Assembly: GCA_947470205.1 (NCBI GenBank) | Contig: CANISK010000109.1 | Coordinates: forward strand, 1-5,552 | Source: Neisseriaceae bacterium | Lineage (GTDB): Bacteria; Pseudomonadota; Gammaproteobacteria; Burkholderiales; UBA11063 | DNA: 5,552 nucleotides | Reading direction: 5' to 3' | Shown: one piece after another, positions 1 to 5,552 of the stretch | Position numbering within the stretch: the stretch's first letter is position 1 | Layout: every line of letters starts with the position of its first letter | Notes under the pieces: generated by a model | Told to the model about the DNA's origin: nothing | Seen by the model: only the letters and a program-made list of their open reading frames with translations | The model's database searches: none | Translations under genes and position numbers: made by a program

Positions 1-1
1 A

Positions 2-433
2 GATACAATAACCGGTCTTGGTTTTGAGCTTGTAGATATTGAGATTAGTCCTGCACGGATAATTACCGTATATATAGACAAACCAAATGGTATTACAATA
101 GAAAATTGTGAAGAAGTTTCAAAACATCTGAGTAAACTATTCTTGGTGGAAGAAATAACCTACAATAGGCTTGAGGTATCGTCTCCAGGTCTTGACAGAC
201 CACTTAAAAAATTGGCAGATTTTACAAAATCTATTGGTTGCACAGTAAAAATAAAAACTAAAGAATTGATAGACAATGTAAAGGTATTTATAGGTACAAT
301 TCAAGATGTTAATGGTGATGACATTACTTTAAAATTAGAGAACGAAACCAACATGGTGTTTAATTTCAATAATATTTACAAAGCTAGGTTAATTTTTGAG
401 TTAAAGAAAAACACCAAAATTAAAAAGAAATAA
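2..433 (+). CDS. rimP: Ribosome maturation factor RimP (5'-partial)
   Basis: RimP binds the immature 30S subunit and helps its late assembly in the cytoplasm. The open frame runs from base 2 without a stop to TAA at 431-433, giving 143 visible residues. About 14-16 N-terminal residues, including the start codon, appear to be missing when compared with the roughly 150-residue E. coli protein. Diagnostic stretches are GLGFELVDIEI near the visible N-terminus (residues 5-15), VYIDKPNGITIENCEEVS (23-40) and the family hallmark LEVSSPGLDRPL (57-68), followed by the C-terminal SH3-like domain. The TTG at 143 is not the start, because strongly conserved RimP sequence continues upstream of it in the same frame. 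The protein ends in a short lysine-rich tail (KKNTKIKKK), more basic than the E. coli end. It stands 22 bp before nusA, the usual proteobacterial order. Confidence 0.95.
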   Translation, partial: DTITGLGFELVDIEISPARIITVYIDKPNGITIENCEEVSKHLSKLFLVEEITYNRLEVSSPGLDRPLKKLADFTKSIGCTVKIKTKELIDNVKVFIGTIQDVNGDDITLKLENETNMVFNFNNIYKARLIFELKKNTKIKKK

Positions 434-440
434 TTTATTT

Positions 441-446
441 AAAAGG
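441..446 (+). promoter_or_regulatory. Ribosome binding site of nusA
   Basis: The purine run AAAAGG ends nine bases before the ATG at 456, a normal Shine-Dalgarno spacing. It lies in the 22-bp gap after the rimP stop and supports ATG 456 as the nusA start. Confidence 0.65.
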
Positions 447-455
447 TTGACATAA

Positions 456-1949
456 ATGAGTAAAGAAGTCTTATTACTGGTTGATGTACTAGCTAAAGAG
501 AAAAATTTAGATAAAGAGATTGTATTTGAAGCATTAGAACAGTCGTTGGCAGTAGCAACCAAAAAAAGTTTTGACAACGAATTTCCAGAAATTGATGTAA
601 TGATTGATAGAAATACTGGAAAATATAAAACCATTCGCAAATGGACAGTAACTACAGATGTTGACTTTTATGATGATGATAAAGAGTTATCTTTATCAGA
701 TATAACAGAAAATAAAGAAAAATATGGTGATGCATTAGTTGGGGATACCATAGAAGAAGAGATTGATAATATTGACCTAGGAAGAGTTTCTGCGCAAACT
801 GCAAGAAATATGATAGCGCAAAGAATAAAAGATGCAGAACGTGAGCAGGTGCTGCAGGAATACTTATCTCGTAATAAAGGGATAATAATAGGTAAAGTGA
901 AAAGATTTGAGCGTGGTAACATGATTGTAGATTGCGGTAAAATAGAGGCTATTGTTCTGAAAAACCAGCTCATACCACGTGAAGTATTAAAACCAGGTGA
1001 TCAGGTAAAGGGGTATATTGATAAAAGAAATCCAATAACTAAATCTGGCAGGGTTTTAATTAGCAGAGTAAATAATGAATTTTTAGCTAAATTATTTGAA
1101 AGTAATGTACCGGAAATTGCATCTGGTAGGGTGGAGATTGTTGGAATAGCAAGAGATCCAGGGTTTCGCGCCAAAGTATCAGTATTCACTATGGACCCTA
1201 GAATTGATGCCAAAAGTGCATGTATTGGGTTCCGCAATCAACGAATAGATAGTATTACAAAAGAGTTATCTGGAGAAAAGATTGATATCATTGATTATAA
1301 TGCAGATGTGGCTCAGTACACCATAAATGCACTATCTCCTGCTGAAATTAGTGGCATTGTGGTTGATGAAGAGAAGAAAATCATTGAAGTAACGATTGAA
1401 GATAGTAAACTAGGTAGTGCAATCGGAACAGATGGTATAAATGTAAAACTTGCAAGTAAATTAGTGGGTATGACAATTAACTTATATGGTATTCTAGAGG
1501 CCAAAACCAAACATATTGATGAAAGACTTCAGTTAATAGATAAATTTGCAAATATGTTAGAGCTAGACTCTGAAATAGGTGAGTTGCTAGTGGATAATGG
1601 ATTTACTACACTCGAAGAAATTGCCTATGTTGATATTAAAGAATTAACTAATATTTCAGATTTTGATGAAGATATAGCCCATGAATTACAAGAACGCGCA
1701 CGAAATAAATTACTTTCTAAAATGCTTTCTCATAAAGATGAAATGGATAAACTATCATCAGAGCTTACCAGTATCGTCAAATTTTCCAATGATATTTTAT
1801 TGCAATTGGTGGAGGCAGGAATTAAAGACATCAATGATTTTGCAGATTTATCTGGAGATGAATTGATGGAACTAATCACAATTGATCTAGATACTGCAAA
1901 TAAATTAATTCTGAAAGCTCGTGAAGTTTCAGGATATTTTAATGAATAG
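456..1949 (+). CDS. nusA: Transcription termination/antitermination protein NusA
   Basis: NusA binds RNA polymerase and nascent RNA, promotes pausing and intrinsic termination, and takes part in antitermination complexes. The 497-residue product is close to the E. coli length (495) and collinear with it. It has an N-terminal RNA polymerase-binding domain (about 1-130, starting MSKEVLLLVDVLAKEK), an S1 domain (about 138-203), KH1 (about 205-280), KH2 (about 285-347), and two C-terminal acidic repeats (about 366-420 and 437-492), an arrangement seen in proteobacteria. KH2 keeps its GXXG loop (AIGTDGINVKLAS, 322-334). KH1 is unusual: the loop reads GFRN (258-261) where E. coli has GMRG, and the motif ARDPGSRAK reads ARDPGFRAK (232-240). 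The frame is intact and otherwise well conserved, so I regard the gene as functional. ATG 456 is chosen for the Shine-Dalgarno site AAAAGG and the N-terminal match. The stop TAG at 1947-1949 overlaps the ribosome-binding site of infB. Confidence 0.97.
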   Translation: MSKEVLLLVDVLAKEKNLDKEIVFEALEQSLAVATKKSFDNEFPEIDVMIDRNTGKYKTIRKWTVTTDVDFYDDDKELSLSDITENKEKYGDALVGDTIEEEIDNIDLGRVSAQTARNMIAQRIKDAEREQVLQEYLSRNKGIIIGKVKRFERGNMIVDCGKIEAIVLKNQLIPREVLKPGDQVKGYIDKRNPITKSGRVLISRVNNEFLAKLFESNVPEIASGRVEIVGIARDPGFRAKVSVFTMDPRIDAKSACIGFRNQRIDSITKELSGEKIDIIDYNADVAQYTINALSPAEISGIVVDEEKKIIEVTIEDSKLGSAIGTDGINVKLASKLVGMTINLYGILEAKTKHIDERLQLIDKFANMLELDSEIGELLVDNGFTTLEEIAYVDIKELTNISDFDEDIAHELQERARNKLLSKMLSHKDEMDKLSSELTSIVKFSNDILLQLVEAGIKDINDFADLSGDELMELITIDLDTANKLILKAREVSGYFNE

Positions 1950-1955
1950 GTGAGG
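1948..1955 (+). promoter_or_regulatory. Ribosome binding site of infB, overlapping the nusA stop
   Basis: AGGTGAGG lies just before the ATG at 1957. Its AGGTGA part matches the complement of the 16S rRNA 3' end. It shares bases with the nusA stop codon (TAG, 1947-1949), so ribosomes ending nusA terminate on the infB initiation site, which suggests translational coupling. Confidence 0.6.
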
Positions 1956-1956
1956 C

Positions 1957-4611
1957 ATGACTACAAAAATTAAAGATTTTGCATATGAGTTAAGTATTAC
2001 CATAACAGAACTTATAGAGAAATTTACACAATCTGGTATCTCAAAAAATATCAATGATAACGTAGATGACGATGACAAAAATAAACTCATGGCTTTTTTG
2101 AATGAATTTGAAACAAAAAAACCTAAAAAATTATCTTTGAAAAAGAATAAAACTGCGGATAATATCCAAAGCGACAATGAAGATGATGGGAAAAAATTAG
2201 ATCAAGATAATATTATTGTAGAAAATAAATCTAACTTAATAACCGAATCTAATAAAGTGAAGATTGAGGTTAAGCGTAAAAAAACTCTTGTGCGTGTGGA
2301 AAATTTAGAACTTTTAAATCATCAAAATATATCGGATAATGCATCAATAACCAAAAACGCACAATCACTCATCACAGGTGTTAATAATGTTGAGAACAAA
2401 CCAAAAGATGATAATATCGACGCTTCTGATAAAAACAATGATCAGACATCAGAATCTCAAATTCATCAAGAACAAAAAGATATAGAAAATAAAAATAATC
2501 AAACGAATGATAAAGTAAAAGTAAAATTTGATGCTGGTTCTGATGAAGAGGCAAAAAAAGCTATTAAATTGCCAAAAGTAGCTAAAAAAACTAATAAAAT
2601 GAAAGTAATTGGTAAAACAGACTCAAGTTTAGATGATTACGATGACAGCGAAGAGGTGGATAGCATACTACCAGTTGAAGATAAAATAGAGAACACAATA
2701 GAGAACACAATAGAGAACACAATCGAGAAAACAATAGAGAAAACAATAGAGAAAGCAGTAGCGCCACAAAAAGCGGTGATAGCAAAACCTATAATAACCA
2801 AACCAAAATCTATACAAACACCAAAAGTGCAACAATTTAAAAAACCAACCAAACCCCAAAAGTTAGAAATTGTATTACCAGAATTAATTACTGTGAGCGA
2901 ACTTGCCCATAAAATGTCAGTTAAATCTGGTGAAGTGATTAAACAATTAATGAAAATGGGTACAATCGCGACAATCAATCAATCAATAGATCAAGATACT
3001 GCAATTTTGTTGGCAGAGGAAATGGGTCATAAAGCTGTCACCACGTCAAACACTCCAGAAAGTTTTCTAGATAATACTGTGGGTGTGGATACAAAGCTAG
3101 AATTATTCAATCGAGCTCCCATTGTAACAGTTATGGGGCATGTTGATCATGGTAAAACGTCACTTTTAGACTACATTAGAAAAACAAAAGTAGTAAATAA
3201 GGAGGCAGGCGGTATAACACAACACATTGGTGCCTACCATGTGGATACTGGACATGGTGTTATTACATTTTTAGATACTCCAGGTCATGAAGCATTTACT
3301 CAACTGCGTGCACGAGGGGCCAAACTTACCGATATAGTTATTTTAGTGGTGGCTGCAGATGACGGAGTTATGCCTCAGACAATTGAGGCAATCCATCATG
3401 CAAAAGCAGCCAATGTGCCAATTGTGGTTGCAGTAAATAAGATGGACAAACCTGGTGCAAATCCTGATAAAGTAAAACAGGAATTGAGCAATCATGCGGT
3501 TATTTCTGAAGAATGGGGTGGAGATGTAATTTGTGTACCAGTTTCTGCATTAAAAGGGGATGGTATGGACAATCTTCTTGATGCGGTGCTGTTACAGGCG
3601 GAACTGCTCGAATTAAAAGCTCCAATCGACGCCTTAGCCAAAGGTGTTGTAATTGAGTCTCGTCTTGATAAAGGACGTGGAGCAGTTGTAACTGTTCTTG
3701 TGCAAAGCGGAACACTTAAAAAAGGTGATATGATTTTAGCGGGTACCACATACGGTAAAGTGCGTGCAATGCAAAATGAAGCTGGACAAAATGTTTTAAA
3801 TGCAGGCCCATCAATACCAGTGGAAATAATTGGTTTTTCAGATGTGCCATCTGCGGGAGATGACATCATTGTGGTTCTTGATGAGAAAAAAGCTCGTGAA
3901 ATCGCCAATTTTAGATTAGGCAAAAAACGTCAAGAAAAGCTATCTAAGCAACAATCAGCCAAATTAGAAAATATTTTTGCTGATATAAACGCAGGAGAAG
4001 TAAAAAATTTACCTATTATCATTAAATCAGATGCACAAGGGTCTTTTGAGGCAATTGCAGGTTCTTTAGAAAAACTGTCTACTGCGGAAATAAAAATTCA
4101 AATCATTCATTCAGCAATTGGTGGCATTACAGAATCTGATATCAATTTAGCTCTTGCATCAAATGCGCTTGTGATTGGTTTTAATACCAGAGCAGACGGG
4201 AATGCTAAAAAGTTAGCTGATAGCAATAATATAGAAATCCGTTATTATAATATCATCTATGAAATTATAGATGATGTGAAAGCTGCAATGTCTGGTATGC
4301 TATCCCCTGAAAAACGTGAAAATATACTAGGTAACGCAACCGTGCGTCAATTATTTAGCTTTGGCAAATTAAGTATTGCAGGGTGCATGGTAACAGATGG
4401 AATGATAAAGCGAAATTCATCAGTAAGGCTTATTCGTAGTGGCTTAGTCATTCATAATGGTAGCCTCAGTGCTCTAAAACGCTTTAAGGATGATGTGAAA
4501 GAAGTAAAAACTGGTTATGAATGTGGTATATCGTTAGCTGACTTTAATGATATTAAAGAGGGTGATGTATTTGAAGCGTATGAAATAACAGAGATAGATA
4601 GAGTTATCTAA
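1957..4611 (+). CDS. infB: Translation initiation factor IF-2
   Basis: IF2 is the GTPase that places formyl-methionyl initiator tRNA on the 30S subunit and promotes 50S joining. The 884-residue product is near the E. coli length (890). Order of parts: an N-terminal IF2-N type domain (about 1-52); a long low-complexity linker rich in Lys, Asn, Asp and Glu (about 53-305); a second IF2-N domain (about 307-357); the G domain (about 386-555); then the beta-barrel, domain III and the initiator-tRNA-binding C-terminal domain. All GTPase motifs are intact: G1 GHVDHGKT (394-401), G2 around T421 in GGITQHIG, G3 DTPGH (440-444), G4 NKMD (494-497) and G5 SAL (530-532). The interdomain stretch [10 protein letters not shown] (691-700) and the C-terminal end [10 protein letters not shown] are also readable. 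The linker carries six 12-bp repeats. The start is seven bases after the nusA stop, with AGGTGAGG as its site. The stop TAA shares its last A with the rbfA start. The gene appears functional. Confidence 0.98.
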   Translation: MTTKIKDFAYELSITITELIEKFTQSGISKNINDNVDDDDKNKLMAFLNEFETKKPKKLSLKKNKTADNIQSDNEDDGKKLDQDNIIVENKSNLITESNKVKIEVKRKKTLVRVENLELLNHQNISDNASITKNAQSLITGVNNVENKPKDDNIDASDKNNDQTSESQIHQEQKDIENKNNQTNDKVKVKFDAGSDEEAKKAIKLPKVAKKTNKMKVIGKTDSSLDDYDDSEEVDSILPVEDKIENTIENTIENTIEKTIEKTIEKAVAPQKAVIAKPIITKPKSIQTPKVQQFKKPTKPQKLEIVLPELITVSELAHKMSVKSGEVIKQLMKMGTIATINQSIDQDTAILLAEEMGHKAVTTSNTPESFLDNTVGVDTKLELFNRAPIVTVMGHVDHGKTSLLDYIRKTKVVNKEAGGITQHIGAYHVDTGHGVITFLDTPGHEAFTQLRARGAKLTDIVILVVAADDGVMPQTIEAIHHAKAANVPIVVAVNKMDKPGANPDKVKQELSNHAVISEEWGGDVICVPVSALKGDGMDNLLDAVLLQAELLELKAPIDALAKGVVIESRLDKGRGAVVTVLVQSGTLKKGDMILAGTTYGKVRAMQNEAGQNVLNAGPSIPVEIIGFSDVPSAGDDIIVVLDEKKAREIANFRLGKKRQEKLSKQQSAKLENIFADINAGEVKNLPIIIKSDAQGSFEAIAGSLEKLSTAEIKIQIIHSAIGGITESDINLALASNALVIGFNTRADGNAKKLADSNNIEIRYYNIIYEIIDDVKAAMSGMLSPEKRENILGNATVRQLFSFGKLSIAGCMVTDGMIKRNSSVRLIRSGLVIHNGSLSALKRFKDDVKEVKTGYECGISLADFNDIKEGDVFEAYEITEIDRVI
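2686..2757 (+). repeat. Six in-frame 12-bp tandem repeats in infB
   Basis: Six consecutive 12-base units start at 2686, 2698, 2710, 2722, 2734 and 2746. The first three are identical (ATAGAGAACACA), the fourth is ATCGAGAAAACA, the fifth ATAGAGAAAACA and the sixth ATAGAGAAAGCA. They encode IENT three times, IEKT twice and IEKA once (IF2 residues 244-267). The unit is a multiple of three, so copy-number change keeps the frame. The identical first copies suggest recent duplication by slippage inside the disordered linker, where length is weakly constrained. Confidence 0.93.
4595..4610 (+). repeat. Perfect inverted repeat abutting the rbfA start
   Basis: TAGATA (4595-4600) and TATCTA (4605-4610) are exact reverse complements separated by GAGT. 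This could form a 6-bp stem with a 4-base loop in the mRNA, ending one base before the rbfA ATG at 4611. Only one pair is G-C, so it is weak, and it also encodes the last IF2 residues. It occupies the place where a Shine-Dalgarno site for rbfA would be expected, but a regulatory role is only a possibility. Confidence 0.4.
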
Positions 4612-5018
4612 TGAGAAAATATACCAATAACAGAGCTCTTAGAATAGCAGATCAGATTCATAAGGATGTGATGAATATTCTAAGAACAAAGGTAAAACAC
4701 CCGAAAATAAAGTGGGTGACCGTCAATGATGTAGAGGTGGATAAAGAATTTGCCTATGCAAAAATTTATTGGAGTGTACTAGACGATAAAGAAATTCCAT
4801 CGGTGGCTAAAGCGCTAAATTCCGCCAATGTATTCATAAGAACTGAGTTGTCTAAGGGGTTCAAAACCTATACCATTCCCCAGCTTAAATTTATTTATGA
4901 CGATGCTTTACAAAGGGGTCTTAAGGTACTAACTGCAATTGATAGTGTATGTGATACTAAAAATGATACTGAAGGTGATGGCAAAAATAATGGTGAAGTT
5001 TATAACGATGATGAATAA
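4611..5018 (+). CDS. rbfA: 30S ribosome-binding factor RbfA
   Basis: RbfA binds the 30S subunit near the 5' helix of 16S rRNA and helps late maturation and cold adaptation. The 135-residue product is close to the E. coli length (133). It matches along the KH-like fold: RIADQIHKDVMNIL (11-24), VTVNDVEVDKEFAYAKIYW (36-54), ALNSANVFIRTELSKG (68-83) and IPQLKFIYDDALQRG (89-103). The usual DP after the second helix is HP here (residues 30-31). From about residue 112 the tail is acidic and Asn/Gly-rich (ending YNDDE), like the variable, likely disordered tail of the family. The ATG overlaps the infB stop by one base (TAATG), and no clear Shine-Dalgarno site precedes it. Initiation therefore probably depends on ribosomes finishing infB. 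The frame is intact and I take the gene as functional. Confidence 0.95.
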   Translation: MRKYTNNRALRIADQIHKDVMNILRTKVKHPKIKWVTVNDVEVDKEFAYAKIYWSVLDDKEIPSVAKALNSANVFIRTELSKGFKTYTIPQLKFIYDDALQRGLKVLTAIDSVCDTKNDTEGDGKNNGEVYNDDE

Positions 5019-5059
5019 TTCCGATTATAAATGTATTTTGTTAGAGACACCATAGTTAC

Positions 5060-5552
5060 ATGAGCAAAGAAAACATTAATGATGGTATTATTGTTAAATA
5101 AACCATCTGGCATATCCAGTAACAACGTCCCACAAAAAGTAAAACATATATTTAAGGCAAAAAAGCAAGACATACAGGCAAAAGAGATCCATTAGCATCT
5201 GGTTTGTTGTCAATTTATTTTGGAGAAGTAACAAAATTTGCATCATATTTATTGGGTGCCAATAAAACATATGTTGCAAATATTAAGCTTGGCATTATAA
5301 CTACCACTTATGATAGTGATGGTGATATTGTATCATCTTCTAATATGAAATCAATAAAACAATATCTTAGCACCATAGATTCATTTATAGGCAAACAATC
5401 CCAAATCCCACCGATATATTCACAGCATTAAAATTGCATGGAAAAAGATTGTATGAATACGCAAGAGCATGGGTTGAAGTGGGTGTTAAATCTCGTGAAA
5501 TAGAAATTTATAATATTGAAATATTAAATATATGCAATCAATCAAATTCTAT
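5060..5552 (+). pseudogene. truB: Decaying tRNA pseudouridine-55 synthase TruB (three frameshifts, 3'-partial)
   Basis: Intact TruB converts uridine 55 of tRNAs to pseudouridine. ATG 5060 opens MSKENINDGIIVK and stops at TAA 5099-5101. From 5094 the next frame reads LNKPSGISSNNV and KVKHIFKAKK and stops at TAG 5193-5195. From 5165 the original frame reads HTGKRDPLASGLL, FGEVTKFASYLL, KTYVANIKLG, TYDSDGDIV and SQIPPIYS and stops at TAA 5429-5431. From 5425 a third frame reads ALKLHGKRLYEYARAWVEV and KSREIEIYNIEIL to the window edge. Joined, these match TruB residues about 1-160 in order. The simplest events are loss of two T near 5087-5094, loss of one A in the A-run 5159-5164, and a duplicated CA at 5421-5424. 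The catalytic motif is also altered: ARHTGKRDPLASG where AGHTGALDPLATG is usual, although the catalytic Asp remains. No clear Shine-Dalgarno site precedes the ATG. The gap after rbfA is 41 bp, looser than the other junctions. I infer a non-functional remnant. The remaining half lies outside the window. Confidence 0.92.

Noticed and set aside
143..433. TTG-initiated 96-residue reading as a complete small gene
   Set aside because: The same frame continues upstream to base 2 with conserved RimP sequence (GLGFELVDIEI, VYIDKPNG), so this is only the downstream part of rimP.
2599..2602. Internal start for a shorter IF2 isoform, as known in E. coli
   Set aside because: ATG codons in the linker, such as the one near 2599, have no convincing Shine-Dalgarno site upstream, only A-rich sequence. 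The sequence does not support an isoform start.
2686..2757. CRISPR-like array
   Set aside because: The 12-bp units are directly adjacent with no spacers, and they lie in frame inside infB.
2591..2978. Minus-strand open readings with repetitive Phe/Ser/Val or Cys/Leu sequence
   Set aside because: They are the reverse complement of the low-complexity IF2 linker and its 12-bp repeat, with no independent coding evidence. They resemble membrane proteins only because Asn/Lys-rich codons read hydrophobic on the other strand.
3492..3923. 143-residue minus-strand reading
   Set aside because: It is antisense to the conserved IF2 G domain and following barrel. It has no recognisable family and is a shadow of infB.
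5019..5059. Terminator or promoter between rbfA and truB
   Set aside because: No stable GC-rich hairpin followed by a T-run, and no clear -35/-10 pair, is visible in these 41 bases.
5204..5431. Separate 75-residue gene starting at TTG 5204
   Set aside because: Its sequence is an internal TruB segment (FGEVTKFASYLL to QIPPIYS), and TruB sequence continues on both sides in this or other frames. It is a fragment of the truB pseudogene.
5060..5440. Programmed frameshifting in truB
   Set aside because: Three separate shifts would be needed, two at sites without slippery heptamers, and conserved motif residues are also changed. Decay is simpler.

Overview
The window is one strand-coherent, AT-rich stretch (roughly one third G+C by eye) of the classic bacterial translation/transcription operon rimP-nusA-infB-rbfA-truB, all on the + strand. 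NusA is of proteobacterial type, with two C-terminal acidic repeats and about E. coli length. IF2 has a long lysine/asparagine/aspartate-rich linker, and the gene order matches proteobacteria. I infer an AT-rich, probably gammaproteobacterial genome. The low G+C and a freshly broken truB suggest a lineage under genome reduction, such as a host-associated symbiont. Sulfur-oxidising symbionts of the SUP05/vesicomyid kind are one guess, but nothing in the sequence proves it.

Layout: 2-433 is the 3' part of rimP, whose first codons lie outside the window. 456-1949 is nusA. 1957-4611 is infB, with a run of six 12-bp in-frame repeats at 2686-2757. 4611-5018 is rbfA, which shares one base with the infB stop codon. 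From 5060 to the window edge is a decaying truB whose reading frame is broken three times, at about 5087-5096, 5159-5164 and 5421-5424, but whose TruB protein sequence is readable when the three frames are joined. The rest of truB, and whatever follows it, is outside the window. There is no gene-free stretch above 300 bases, and I see no RNA gene, mobile element, CRISPR array or convincing promoter or terminator.

The genes form one functional set. RimP and RbfA mature the 30S ribosomal subunit, IF2 delivers initiator tRNA to it, NusA couples RNA polymerase to pausing, termination and antitermination, and TruB would make pseudouridine 55 in tRNAs. Junctions up to rbfA are tight (22 bp, 7 bp, 1-bp overlap), which fits cotranscription and translational coupling. 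The truB junction is looser (41 bp) and has no good ribosome-binding site. No undescribed system was found. The most notable observations are the localised decay of truB, the loss of the second glycine of the KH1 GXXG loop in NusA, and the short-period repeat in the IF2 linker.
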